64,000 nucleotides of DNA from Polaromonas sp. (lineage in GTDB: Bacteria; Pseudomonadota; Gammaproteobacteria; Burkholderiales; Burkholderiaceae_C). The position numbers and the translations under genes were made by a program. The DNA lies in assembly GCF_012927485.1 (NCBI RefSeq), contig NZ_JABBPC010000032.1:124001-188000 (forward strand). The letters are read 5' to 3'. Position 1 is the first letter of the stretch, and each line of letters opens with the position of its first letter. This document shows positions 26,281 through 34,589 of the stretch, one piece after another. The notes beneath the pieces were generated by a model. That model was given only the letters and a program-made list of their open reading frames with translations, did not search any database and was not told where the DNA came from.

Positions 26281-27479
26281 AAACGATCGTATTTTCATGG
26301 CGTTACCTGTGGTCCAGGCCGCTGTCCGCAGCGCTTAACCTGCTGCTTTTAAGTATCGGTTTAGCCTCCATTACGTTTTTGCTCCTCGTCAGCCATCGGC
26401 TCAACACGGCGTTTGACCGCGATCTGGCGGGTATCGATGTGGTGGTGGGCGCCAAGGGAAGTCCGATGCAGCTCATTTTGTCGGGCGTGTTCCAGCTTGA
26501 TGTGCCTACTGGCAATATCCCCTTGGCAGCCGTCAAGGCGTTGCAGGCCCACCCGCAGGTGGCCCAGTTGATTCCCATCAGCATGGGCGATAGTTTCCGC
26601 GGCTTTCGCATTGTGGGTACCACGACCGACTACGTGAGCCATTACGGGGCTGAAATGGCGCAGGGCGTCATTTGGAAAGCGTCGATGGAAGCCTTACTGG
26701 GCTCCCGGGTTGCCCAGCAGACGGGGCTCAAGGTGGGTGACACCTTCGTGGGCAGTCACGGACTGGGCGGCGGGGGGCATGTGCATGGCCAGAATCCTTA
26801 TACCGTCACCGGTATTCTGGCACCCAGTGGTTCGGTGCTGGATCGACTGGTGCTCACACCGACTGAATCGGTATGGCAAGTGCATGAAACCGACACCGCG
26901 CTGGACGACGAGGACCGCAAGATTCTGGAAGAGGAGCGTGAGGTCACGCTTGCGCTGATCCGGTACAAGACCCCGCTGGCGGCGGTGACTTTTCCCCGGT
27001 TCATCAATACCACCACCGAGATGCAGGCCGCGGCACCCGCGCTTGAAATTACTCGTCTGCTCAGTATGGTGGGCGTCGGCACCGATGTCTTGCGCGCATT
27101 AGCCGGCGTGCTATTGCTTACCGCCGGCCTGAGTGTCTTCATTGCTTTATGGGGCGCGGTGCGCGAGCGGCGGGCCGACTTGGCCCTGCTGCGCATGCTT
27201 GGCGCACCGCCGCGCAAAGTGGCCGGTTTGCTACTGTGCGAAGCCCTGTGGCTAGCGCTGCTTGCCACGGTCCTGGGGGTGCTCGCGGGCCAAGGCCTGA
27301 CGGCGCTGCTCGCCTGGATGCTGCAACTCGAAAATTCAGTATTGATCGGCGCCTTGTCCTGGCCGGTCGAGTTGATTAGCGTGCCGATTCTCGCTTTGGG
27401 GGTAGCGCTTGCGTCTGCGCTCCTGCCTGCCTGGGAGGCCTACCGCGTTAGCGTTTTGGAACTTCTTCAATCAAGGTAA
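26277..27479 (+). CDS. FtsX/MacB-type ABC permease with His-containing loop
   Basis: This 400-residue protein has an N-terminal membrane helix, a large periplasmic domain (about residues 40-260) and three C-terminal membrane helices, the FtsX/MacB layout. The periplasmic domain holds a glycine-rich loop with histidines, GLGGGGHVHGQNPYT (about residue 162), that could bind metal. Such permeases act as mechanotransmission or lipoprotein-type machines rather than classical importers. The start overlaps the ATPase stop (ATGA). Placement after zur ties it to zinc metabolism; the transported item is unknown. Confidence 0.85.
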   Translation: MKTIVFSWRYLWSRPLSAALNLLLLSIGLASITFLLLVSHRLNTAFDRDLAGIDVVVGAKGSPMQLILSGVFQLDVPTGNIPLAAVKALQAHPQVAQLIPISMGDSFRGFRIVGTTTDYVSHYGAEMAQGVIWKASMEALLGSRVAQQTGLKVGDTFVGSHGLGGGGHVHGQNPYTVTGILAPSGSVLDRLVLTPTESVWQVHETDTALDDEDRKILEEEREVTLALIRYKTPLAAVTFPRFINTTTEMQAAAPALEITRLLSMVGVGTDVLRALAGVLLLTAGLSVFIALWGAVRERRADLALLRMLGAPPRKVAGLLLCEALWLALLATVLGVLAGQGLTALLAWMLQLENSVLIGALSWPVELISVPILALGVALASALLPAWEAYRVSVLELLQSR

Positions 27480-27487
27480 AAGAGTTT

Positions 27488-27754
27488 ATGAAAATATTTA
27501 ATTCGTTCAAAAATATGGCGCTCGCGCCTGCCGTCATTGTACTCAGCGCTACGTTTTCAATAGCGGTTGCGCAGCCCATCGACAAAGACACAAAAATGGA
27601 CATTCAGCGCCATCGCGCGATGGCCGCGGCTCACGAGGACGCCGCGAAGTGTTTGGAGTCAGGCAAGGCAGATGAAGTGTGCGAGAAAGAACTGCAAGCG
27701 GCGTGCAAAGGGCTGGGAATAGGTAAATACTGCGGCATGAAACACGTCCACTGA
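27488..27754 (+). CDS. Small periplasmic Cys/His protein of the Zur-linked operon
   Basis: This 88-residue protein has a signal peptide (to about AVAQPID, residue 28). The mature 60-residue part contains four cysteines (AKCLES, DEVCEKE, AACKG, KYCGMKHVH) and a terminal MKHVH. The cysteines could form disulfides, while the terminal histidines and upstream HRAMAAAHEDAAK could hold a metal. It starts eight bases after the permease stop and lies 47 bases before the DUF3299 gene. A periplasmic metal-binding or chaperone role is inferred from context. No family was recognised. Confidence 0.7.
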   Translation: MKIFNSFKNMALAPAVIVLSATFSIAVAQPIDKDTKMDIQRHRAMAAAHEDAAKCLESGKADEVCEKELQAACKGLGIGKYCGMKHVH

Positions 27755-27801
27755 GCCGAATGAACAATGCCTGTTATCTGCCAAAATTTCCGGAGAACTG
27801 C

Positions 27802-28404
27802 ATGAAAGTAGCGCCTTTTTCTAATTTTTCTTTCAGCCGTCTGGCGACCAGCCTCGGCTGTGCAGGCACGCTAGCGGCGGGATTGTTTTTTGCGGCGATC
27901 AGCTTGCAGGCGCAGACGCTGTCGTCGCCGATCGCTTCGGGAGGCTCAAAATCTGCGGCATCGACCGCACCGGGTTTCGATTTGCCAGTGGGTCAAGGTG
28001 CCGGGGTGCACGGCGCCAACAGTCCTTTCCCCAACCTCGCTTCCCGCGATGATGTGGTGCCCTGGTCGGTACTAACAGCGGTAAAAACCAAGCACGAAAA
28101 AAATCGAATTCTTCCTGTGTTCACGATGACCCAGATGGCGCTTAACCAGAGGACCCAGCGTATCCAGGGTTTCATGATGCCGCTGGACCCGGGTGCAACG
28201 CAACGGCATTTTTTACTGTCATCGGTGCCGCTCACCTGTGCTTTCTGCACACCGGGTGGCCCTGAAAGCATGGTGGAAGTCCACAGCAAAACGCCGGTCA
28301 AATACAGCATGGAGCCGGTTGTGGTGGAAGGTCATTTTCTGGTGCTCAATGACGACTCCTACGGCTTGTACTACCGAATCACGGACGCAACCAGCGTCAA
28401 GTGA
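27802..28404 (+). CDS. DUF3299 secreted protein
   Basis: About 200 residues from ATG 27802 with a good GGAGA ahead; an earlier in-frame ATG at 27760 is less suitable. After a signal peptide the protein contains the DUF3299 block: RIQGFMMPLDPGATQRHFLL, followed by the CAFC motif in VPLTCAFCTPGGPES. The CxxC-like pair probably binds metal or a thiol partner. DUF3299 proteins often accompany zinc-linked ABC systems. It is the last gene of the zur operon. The function is unknown. Confidence 0.8.
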   Translation: MKVAPFSNFSFSRLATSLGCAGTLAAGLFFAAISLQAQTLSSPIASGGSKSAASTAPGFDLPVGQGAGVHGANSPFPNLASRDDVVPWSVLTAVKTKHEKNRILPVFTMTQMALNQRTQRIQGFMMPLDPGATQRHFLLSSVPLTCAFCTPGGPESMVEVHSKTPVKYSMEPVVVEGHFLVLNDDSYGLYYRITDATSVK

Positions 28405-28601
28405 CTCCCTGGCATCTTCTTGTGCAGGCAGGGCCTGAACTTTAACGAGTCGCCTTCCCTAGGCGCACAGAGGCGCAGCGTTTGTGGGCCGCTCGACGGA
28501 AAGCAGGTGCCTGCCCGATCTGACGGTCGGGTCTGCCATCGCGTTACACTCCCGCAGGCATAAAAACGCCATATTTTTGATTTAATTTCTGAGGAATTGA
28601 C

Positions 28602-29249
28602 ATGCTGTTTGGCAAATTGTTGCCGCGAGAAGGCAATTTTTTCGAGCTGTTCAACCAGCATGCTGACCGGATTGTGGAGGCTGCGCGCGCTTTCTCGAAC
28701 ATGGTGGCTAACTACAGTGACGTCCAAAAGCGCGAAGCCTATAACCGTGACGTGGATAACGCCGAGCGGGCGGCCGACCGCATCACCCAAGAGGTCAACC
28801 GCATGCTGCACAAGACCTTTATCACGCCGATCGACCGCGAACAAATCCATTCGTTGATCAACACGATGGACGACGTGGCCGACTTGATCCAGGACTCGGC
28901 CGAAACCATGGCGCTGTACGACGTGCATCACATGACCGAAGACATCGTTCGCCTGACCGATTTGAGCGTTAAATGCTGCGAGCGGCTCAAGGATGCTGTG
29001 GCGCTAATCGGAAAAGTCAGGCTTGCCGCTACCGCCGAGGCCGCACTCAAAACCTGTGAAGAGATTGATCAGCTCGAATCCGACGCCGATCGGGTGATGC
29101 GTTCGGCCATGAGCCGCCTGTTTCGTGAAGAGCCTGATGTGCGGGAAGTCATCAAGCTCAAAGCGGTTTACGAATTGTTGGAGACCATTACCGACAAGTG
29201 CGAGGACGTCGCTAACCTGATCGAGGGCATTGTCCTCGAGAACTCGTGA
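28602..29249 (+). CDS. DUF47 (PhoU-like) protein, partner of phosphate transporter
   Basis: This 215-residue helical protein has the TIGR00153/DUF47 pattern: LFGKLLPREGNFFELFNQHA at the start, DNAERAADRITQEVNRMLHK and the FITPIDREQIHSLINTMDDV helix (motif ExxxD-type metal-binding clusters). PhoU-like proteins of this type modulate PiT-type phosphate transporters. GAGGAA precedes ATG 28602. The pit gene follows 100 bases downstream, consistent with a two-gene phosphate uptake unit. Confidence 0.9.
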   Translation: MLFGKLLPREGNFFELFNQHADRIVEAARAFSNMVANYSDVQKREAYNRDVDNAERAADRITQEVNRMLHKTFITPIDREQIHSLINTMDDVADLIQDSAETMALYDVHHMTEDIVRLTDLSVKCCERLKDAVALIGKVRLAATAEAALKTCEEIDQLESDADRVMRSAMSRLFREEPDVREVIKLKAVYELLETITDKCEDVANLIEGIVLENS

Positions 29250-29349
29250 ACTCCGCCGTGCTGGGCGTTTCCCGGCGTATCAGCCTGGCGAGCGGGCGTA
29301 ATGCCGATTGGAATGGGAATGGTAATGACCCGGTACGAAGGCAAAAATC

Positions 29350-30360
29350 ATGACCGCCGCACAAACATCTTTGTGGGTGGTGGTTTTATTAGTCATCATG
29401 GCGGTCGTTTTCGACTTCATGAATGGCTTTCACGATGCTGCCAATTCGATCGCAACGGTGGTATCCACAGGCGTTCTCAAGCCCGGTCAGGCCGTCGTGT
29501 TTGCTGCCGTTTTTAACCTCATCGCCATTTTTGTCTTTCATTTCAGCGTGGCGGCGACTGTGGGCAAGGGCATCGTCCAGCCGGGCGCGGTGGATACGCA
29601 TGTGGTGTTCGGCGCACTGGTGGGCGCCATCATATGGAATTTCCTGACCTGGTATTCCGGCATACCCAGCAGTTCGTCTCATGCCCTCATCGGTGGTATT
29701 GTGGGCGCCGTGATGGCTAAGTCAGGCACTGGGGCGTTGATTTCGAGCGGTATCTGGAAGACAGTGGCTTTCATTTTTATATCCCCGCTGCTGGGATTTG
29801 TGCTTGGCTCCATGATGATGGTGATCGTGGCGTGGGTGTTTCGCAGCGCAACGCCTTCGAAAGTCGATAGATGGTTTCGCCGACTTCAGATCGTGTCGGC
29901 CGGCGCCTACAGTTTGGGGCACGGCGGCAACGATGCCCAAAAAACCATCGGCGTCATCTGGATGCTTTTGATTGCCACTGGTTACGCGTCAGCCAGCGAC
30001 AGTTCGCCCCCCACCTGGACCATTGTTAGCTGCTATCTCGCTATTGCGGCTGGCACCATGTTTGGCGGCTGGCGTATCGTAAAAACCATGGGTCAAAAAA
30101 TTACCAAGCTCAGACCTGTGGGCGGGTTCTGCGCTGAAACCGGGGGTGCGTTGACGTTATTTCTAGCGACGGGTCTGGGTATTCCGGTGTCTACAACGCA
30201 CACCATTACCGGCGCTATCGTAGGCGTGGGCGCAACACAGCGAGCTTCTGCGGTGCGTTGGGGCGTCGCTGGCAATATTGTATGGGCCTGGATTTTTACG
30301 ATTCCCGCCTCCGCCTTAGCGGCGGCAATTGCCTACTGGTTCAGCGTTCAGATTTTTTGA
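29350..30360 (+). CDS. pit: PiT-family inorganic phosphate transporter
   Basis: This 336-residue membrane protein has the duplicated PiT signature: GFHDAANSIATVV near residue 25 and GHGGNDAQKTIG near residue 195. The conserved segment GIPVSTTHTITGAIVGVG is near residue 275. It is a low-affinity proton- or metal-coupled phosphate symporter in the inner membrane. The upstream DUF47 protein is its usual partner. The start is ATG 29350 with a poor ribosome binding site, suggesting coupling to the preceding gene. Confidence 0.92.
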   Translation: MTAAQTSLWVVVLLVIMAVVFDFMNGFHDAANSIATVVSTGVLKPGQAVVFAAVFNLIAIFVFHFSVAATVGKGIVQPGAVDTHVVFGALVGAIIWNFLTWYSGIPSSSSHALIGGIVGAVMAKSGTGALISSGIWKTVAFIFISPLLGFVLGSMMMVIVAWVFRSATPSKVDRWFRRLQIVSAGAYSLGHGGNDAQKTIGVIWMLLIATGYASASDSSPPTWTIVSCYLAIAAGTMFGGWRIVKTMGQKITKLRPVGGFCAETGGALTLFLATGLGIPVSTTHTITGAIVGVGATQRASAVRWGVAGNIVWAWIFTIPASALAAAIAYWFSVQIF

Positions 30361-30513
30361 TTCCTGACGCAATCGTCCAGCGAGCCGCGAACAGCAAAGC
30401 GGCGTCTTCAGCCAGCATGGCCAATACCGCGCCTCGCATTGCCGGACAGCGTTGATGAAGATACTGTGTTCTTCACCATCGCTGCGCCTATCCTCAACTA
30501 TTTTCGCGAGACG

Positions 30514-30822
30514 TTAAGCCTTTTTGGCCCAAGCGCTGCACCAGCCCTTAGCTGCAACTTGTTTACCCGCGAACAGCGGGCAGGGACCGGAAGCGGCACC
30601 GGCCTTGCCTTGATAAAGTGCGCAATTCCCGCATTGCTGTCCCGCAGCATACTTTGGGTACTTGACCTTATCGGCTTTGGTTGCGTCAGCTTTGTAGCCT
30701 AGTGCGGTCGCTTGCGCATCGGTTTCCACCAACGCTGTTTGAGCCTGAGCAAGGCTAGCTGAGGCGAAAACCCCAGCGCCGACGACGGATTGAATGACAA
30801 AAGTTCTACGGTTGGAATTCAT
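30514..30822 (-). CDS. High-potential iron-sulfur protein (HiPIP)
   Basis: About 102 residues from ATG 30822 (MNSNRRTFVIQSVVGAG). An in-frame start at 30867 would displace the Tat signal. The twin-arginine leader RRTF shows export of the folded protein. The [4Fe-4S] ligands are in CX2CX13CX13C (QQCGNCALYQ, then PCPLF and GWCSAW), the HiPIP arrangement. It is a periplasmic one-electron carrier in the +300 mV range, serving cytochrome-dependent respiration or photosynthetic-type chains in betaproteobacteria. It is monocistronic, convergent with the phosphate transporter. Confidence 0.92.
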   Translation of the reverse strand: MNSNRRTFVIQSVVGAGVFASASLAQAQTALVETDAQATALGYKADATKADKVKYPKYAAGQQCGNCALYQGKAGAASGPCPLFAGKQVAAKGWCSAWAKKA

Positions 30823-31106
30823 GGTTTGTATCCTTGAAAATTGAAACGGAAAAATGCCGATGGACAATAAGTGTTAAGCAGCAGATGCGTTTGCACCGAG
30901 GTGCGGAGCTACGAAGGTAGAGCACCGACGTATCAATAAAACATTCGCCAGCTTGTGCTAATGACTTGGAATCAAATCCGCTGCTGTTTCGATATTTCAC
31001 GCCAAAATAAGCGCTCTTAAGTATATGACTAACAAGCAACGCCCGGTTTGTACTCAAGGATGGAAAATAATCTGCACCGGCCCAAACGCGTCGCTTGTAT
31101 AGCGTG

Positions 31107-31565
31107 TTACTGACTAATTTTCCGGGCCTCTTCGACCTGGTATTCGAAGTAGCGCTGAAAGCTGAAAACAATGCTCGACATTAATGCAATAGAGCCAAAA
31201 AGCAAGGCAAACACGACTGCACCTATCGTGAGCCAGTTGGTGCTGCCGGCGACTGCGTCCGGCACGCCAGGATTGTGTTGCGCATTCCATTTTTCAGTGG
31301 ACATTAATCCGTAGTAAATGGCTGTCAGCGCGGTGCCGGCAAGCGTAAAACCAAGCAATGGAATCAGCACCCAGGCCAATTGATCGTCCTGCCCGTAAAG
31401 GCGCACGCGCTGGACCCCCCACCAGCCGAGTGCGGCAACGACCGGGTGCAGCCATGCCCACGGGTCGCCGGCACCGAACAGGTACAGGCGGTGCAGCCCG
31501 AACTGGCCGCCAATGAAAGCCAGCCAGGCAGCCGCTGTTTTGTTTTTGGGGGAGGGTGCGCGCAT
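31107..31565 (-). CDS. TM2-domain membrane protein
   Basis: About 152 residues from ATG 31565; a longer open frame overlaps the acetyltransferase and was rejected. Residues 8-60 match the TM2 domain: KTAAAWLAFIGGQFGLHRLY with the invariant GxxGxHRFY-type motif, then a second hydrophobic pair. Two more membrane helices follow (about residues 70-90 and 110-130). The role is unknown. It begins seven bases after the stop of the GNAT gene, so the two are one transcription unit. Confidence 0.75.
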   Translation of the reverse strand: MRAPSPKNKTAAAWLAFIGGQFGLHRLYLFGAGDPWAWLHPVVAALGWWGVQRVRLYGQDDQLAWVLIPLLGFTLAGTALTAIYYGLMSTEKWNAQHNPGVPDAVAGSTNWLTIGAVVFALLFGSIALMSSIVFSFQRYFEYQVEEARKISQ

Positions 31566-31572
31566 GCAGGGA

Positions 31573-32109
31573 TTATGGGGAGGGTGGATCAAGGGGCGGC
31601 ATGGTGTCGCCCAGCCCGAGTGTTTTTTGCATGATGACAATATCGCGCCAGGCGCCGAGTTTCCAGCCGCAAGATTCGATCGTTCCAACCGGTGTAAAGC
31701 CCAGCGACTGATGAACACCGACGGACCCTGCGTTGGCGGAATCGCCCACAATAGCCATCACTTTTCGAATCCCTGCGGCTTCGCAGCGCACCAGGAGTTC
31801 GGACAGCAGCGCACGACCAAGCCCTTGTCGTTGAAGATCCGGCGCCAAATAAATGGAATCCTCGACCGAATAGCGGTAGGCCGGGCGAGGCTTGAACCAG
31901 TTGCCGTAGGCAAACCCGGCAATCTTCCCATCCTGCTCAGCGACCAAGTAGGGGAGGCCTTTGGACAGCACGTCGGCGCGGCGCGCGGTCATGTCCTCGA
32001 GGCTCGGGGGGTCGGTTTCAAAACTCCCGGTGCCGTGAAGGACGTGGTGGGTGTAAATGGCCGTGATGGCGGGAAGATCTTCGTCGCGGCTAGGGCGTAT
32101 GAGAGACAT
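31573..32109 (-). CDS. GNAT acetyltransferase (phosphinothricin/methionine-sulfoximine type)
   Basis: This 178-residue protein has the GNAT fold. The start IRPSRDEDLPAITAIYTHHV, the acceptor region GTGSFETDPPS, and the acetyl-CoA loop RQGLGRALLSELL followed by HQSLGFTPVGTIE match the PAT/MddA/MnaT group. That group N-acetylates phosphinothricin and methionine sulfone or sulfoximine. Whether it confers such resistance is not known. It sits upstream of the TM2 gene on the minus strand and is divergent from the rpsP operon. Confidence 0.85.
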   Translation of the reverse strand: MSLIRPSRDEDLPAITAIYTHHVLHGTGSFETDPPSLEDMTARRADVLSKGLPYLVAEQDGKIAGFAYGNWFKPRPAYRYSVEDSIYLAPDLQRQGLGRALLSELLVRCEAAGIRKVMAIVGDSANAGSVGVHQSLGFTPVGTIESCGWKLGAWRDIVIMQKTLGLGDTMPPLDPPSP

Positions 32110-32191
32110 GCAGGGTTAGCAATCCGGAGTTTGGGGGATTGAAGAATAGCAGGTCTGGGTGGTTTTTCCTGAAGAAACGTTGGCGCCGGGT

Positions 32192-32197
32192 TATACT
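32192..32197 (+). promoter_or_regulatory. Candidate -10 box for the rpsP operon
   Basis: TATACT about 100 bases before rpsP fits a sigma-70 -10 element. A good -35 is not obvious at 17 bases, so support is only moderate. It would leave a leader of about 95 bases. Confidence 0.4.
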
Positions 32198-32264
32198 CGC
32201 AGGCTTTGCAGCATTTCGCTGGCCGGGTGGCCATGTCGTGTGTCTCAAGCGCTGCAGGAATATT

Positions 32265-32280
32265 GGGGTGTTTTTACCCC
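32265..32280 (+). other. Leader hairpin before rpsP
   Basis: GGGGT-GTTTTT-ACCCC forms a small stem-loop in the rpsP leader, ending eight bases before the AAGGA ribosome binding site. It could influence translation start of the ribosomal operon; no known regulator is assigned. Confidence 0.35.
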
Positions 32281-32299
32281 ACCACCCGAAGGATAAATT

Positions 32300-32551
32300 A
32301 TGGTCGTCATTCGACTTTCACGCGGCGGTTCCAAGCATCGTCCATTTTTCAATATCGTTGTAGCGGATAAGCGCGTTCGTCGCGACGGCCGGTTCATCGA
32401 ACGCATCGGCTTTTACAATCCGATCGCCAAAGGTGGTGAGGAAGGTCTGCGCATTGTGCAAGACCGTTTGACCCATTGGCTGGGTGTTGGCGCCCAGGCG
32501 TCCCCGACCGTTGAGCGACTGATCAAGCAGGGTGCCGCCAAGGTCGCCTGA
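32300..32551 (+). CDS. rpsP: 30S ribosomal protein S16
   Basis: This 83-residue protein starts [20 protein letters not shown], the canonical start of bS16, with [13 protein letters not shown] and [19 protein letters not shown] later. It binds 16S rRNA in the small subunit and helps its assembly. AAGGA lies at 32289-32293. It opens the conserved rpsP-rimM-trmD-rplS block, and rimM starts 14 bases after its stop. Confidence 0.98.
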   Translation: MVVIRLSRGGSKHRPFFNIVVADKRVRRDGRFIERIGFYNPIAKGGEEGLRIVQDRLTHWLGVGAQASPTVERLIKQGAAKVA

Positions 32552-32565
32552 TTTTAGAGATTTTG

Positions 32566-33174
32566 ATGCCGCCCGGCCTTCAACCATCTGCAGGCTTGAA
32601 CCCTTCAAACCTTCCAAGCGATGCCATTGAAGTCGGGCGCATTCTGGATGCCTGGGGTGTCAAAGGGTGGGTGAAAATCCTCCCGCACAGTACGGATCCA
32701 GAAGCGCTTTTTGCGGCCAAGTCCTGGTTTTTGCAGGCGCCCGAAGCCAAATTTCGTCCGGACTTCAAGCTGTTTTCCGGCACGGTGTCGCTCAGTGTGG
32801 ACGAAGCCAAAATCCATTCCAATTCAGTGGTGGCTAAATTTAGCGGACTTGACGATCGCAACGCGGCTGAAGCGTTGCGGGGCGGGAGGATTTTTCTGTC
32901 GCGCAGCAGTTTTCCGGCCGCTTCCCCAGACGAGTATTACTGGATTGACCTGATTGGTTTGAACGTGGTCAATCGTGAAGGTGTGGCGCTGGGCTGCGTG
33001 CGTGACCTGATGGCGACCGGTCCTCACTCGGTGCTGTGTGTTGAATACACAACGAGCCAGGAAGATGGCACCAGCGCTACGGCTGAACGCATGATCCCTT
33101 TTGTCTCGGTTTACATAGACGCCGTAGATATTGCCGGCAAATGCATTACGGTGGATTGGCAACCCGACTATTGA
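32566..33174 (+). CDS. rimM: 16S rRNA-processing protein RimM
   Basis: About 202 residues from ATG 32566; a TTG three bases earlier is the other possibility. The N-terminal RimM domain begins with EVGRILDAWGVKGWVKILPH. The PRC-barrel half includes YYWIDLIGLNVVNREG, MIPFVSVYIDAVD and the final ITVDWQPDY. RimM binds S19 and the 30S head late in maturation. The length is slightly above the E. coli protein. It lies second in the operon. Confidence 0.95.
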   Translation: MPPGLQPSAGLNPSNLPSDAIEVGRILDAWGVKGWVKILPHSTDPEALFAAKSWFLQAPEAKFRPDFKLFSGTVSLSVDEAKIHSNSVVAKFSGLDDRNAAEALRGGRIFLSRSSFPAASPDEYYWIDLIGLNVVNREGVALGCVRDLMATGPHSVLCVEYTTSQEDGTSATAERMIPFVSVYIDAVDIAGKCITVDWQPDY

Positions 33175-33238
33175 GGGGCCGGGTGGATTACCCTGATCTA
33201 GCGTCGGCAGTATTTCGCGAGCGCAAAATATCATTTCC

Positions 33239-34018
33239 ATGCGTTTCGATGTCATCACCCTATTTCCTGAGCTTTTCGCGCCGTTTTTTGTCTGTGGCGT
33301 AACCCGCCGTGCCTACGAAGCAGGTCTGGTCGAGGTCAAGCTCTGGAATCCCCGCGATTTTGCTGATGGTAATTACCGCCGCGTAGACGACCGCCCGTTT
33401 GGCGGCGGTCCCGGCATGGTGTTGATGGCCGAACCGCTTACCTTATGCCTGGAACATGTGCGCGCCGAACGTGCCGTTTGCGCTGCTGTCGAGGCTCCTA
33501 CTGTCCTGTTTTCCCCCGTAGGCCAAGTCCTGAATCACGCTAGTGTGGAACGTTGGTCGGCCAGCAGCGGCGCAGTGATGATTTGTGGCCGTTACGAGGG
33601 TTTGGACCAGCGATTTATAGACAGCCATGTCGACCAGCAGATTAGTCTGGGTGATTTCGTGCTGTCGGGCGGAGAGATTGCTGCCATGGCGCTGTTGGAT
33701 GCGGTGGCCCGACTGCAGCCGGGGGTCTTGAATGACGAAGGCAGCCATCAGATGGACAGCTTCAACCCGGCGCTTGATGGCCTGCTGGATTGTCCTCACT
33801 ACACCCGGCCAGAAAGTTGGCGCGGTTTGGTTGTGCCGCCGACCTTGATGTCCGGCAATCACGCTCATATTGAGCGCTGGCGGCGCGATCAGCAACTGGC
33901 GCTGACCCAGCGGCAACGCCCTGAGCTGGTGCAACAAGCCCGTGCGGCGGGTCGTTTAAGTGCAAAAGATGAGGTTTTTCTAGCTGATTTGATCGAAAAT
34001 CCGGAGCAAGACGCGTAA
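33239..34018 (+). CDS. trmD: tRNA (guanine-N1)-methyltransferase
   Basis: This 259-residue SPOUT methyltransferase begins MRFDVITLFPELFAPF. The motifs DDRPFGGGPGMVLMAEPL, ICGRYEGLDQRFI, and SLGDFVLSGGEIAAMALLDA, which form the trefoil-knot SAM site, are intact. It methylates G37 at N1 in tRNAs for Leu, Pro and Arg to prevent frameshifting. It is third in the rpsP operon with a 64-base gap from rimM and no strong ribosome binding site visible. Confidence 0.97.
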   Translation: MRFDVITLFPELFAPFFVCGVTRRAYEAGLVEVKLWNPRDFADGNYRRVDDRPFGGGPGMVLMAEPLTLCLEHVRAERAVCAAVEAPTVLFSPVGQVLNHASVERWSASSGAVMICGRYEGLDQRFIDSHVDQQISLGDFVLSGGEIAAMALLDAVARLQPGVLNDEGSHQMDSFNPALDGLLDCPHYTRPESWRGLVVPPTLMSGNHAHIERWRRDQQLALTQRQRPELVQQARAAGRLSAKDEVFLADLIENPEQDA

Positions 34019-34019
34019 T

Positions 34020-34028
34020 TGCTATAAT
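34020..34028 (+). promoter_or_regulatory. Extended -10 promoter candidate for rplS
   Basis: TGCTATAAT (an extended -10, TGnTATAAT) lies two bases after the trmD stop and about 120 bases before rplS. No -35 is needed for this class. It suggests that rplS has its own promoter in addition to operon read-through. Confidence 0.55.
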
Positions 34029-34149
34029 CAAAGGCTTTTCGATCCTCTGGCGGCCACTGCAACCATCCGCTTCTTTAAAAGAAGTCTCCCTGGATTTGCG
34101 GTCTTTAGCGTAGCGCGTGAATGAACGAAAAAAGTTAGATGGAAAAATT

Positions 34150-34515
34150 ATGAATCTGATCCAGACTCTTGAGCAAGAAGAAATTGCCCGCCTGAACAAA
34201 ATCATTCCTCCCTACGCTCCTGGCGACACCGTCATCGTGAGCGTTAACGTAGTTGAAGGTACCCGCAAACGGGTGCAGGCTTTTGAAGGTGTGGTGATTG
34301 CAAAACGCAATCGCGGCCTTAATTCCAGTTTCATCGTCCGTAAAATTTCTAATGGTGAAGGCGTTGAGCGTACGTTCCAGGTTTACAGTCCGCTGATCGC
34401 AAAGATCGAAGTGAAACGTCGTGGCGATGTGCGCCGCGCGAAGCTCTACTATCTGCGCAGTCGCAGCGGCAAGTCGGCGCGTATTAAAGAAAAGCTGGGT
34501 GTTAAAGCTGCATAA
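34150..34515 (+). CDS. rplS: 50S ribosomal protein L19
   Basis: About 121 residues from ATG 34150 ([17 protein letters not shown]). The in-frame ATG at 34117 would add eleven atypical residues. Typical elements are [35 protein letters not shown] and [19 protein letters not shown]. bL19 sits at the 30S-50S interface. It closes the operon, and a strong terminator begins 31 bases after its stop. Confidence 0.98.
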   Translation: MNLIQTLEQEEIARLNKIIPPYAPGDTVIVSVNVVEGTRKRVQAFEGVVIAKRNRGLNSSFIVRKISNGEGVERTFQVYSPLIAKIEVKRRGDVRRAKLYYLRSRSGKSARIKEKLGVKAA

Positions 34516-34545
34516 GGAATCATGCAGGAGGATTTAGTCCCTCAC

Positions 34546-34575
34546 AAAAAAGCCGCTCCTTCGAGCGGTTTTTTT
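34546..34575 (+). terminator. Rho-independent terminator after rplS
   Basis: CCGCTC-CTTC-GAGCGG (34553-34568) is flanked by an A-run on the left and seven T on the right. A classical bidirectional-looking intrinsic terminator for the ribosomal operon. Confidence 0.93.
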
Positions 34576-34589
34576 ATGCCTGTTACGCT

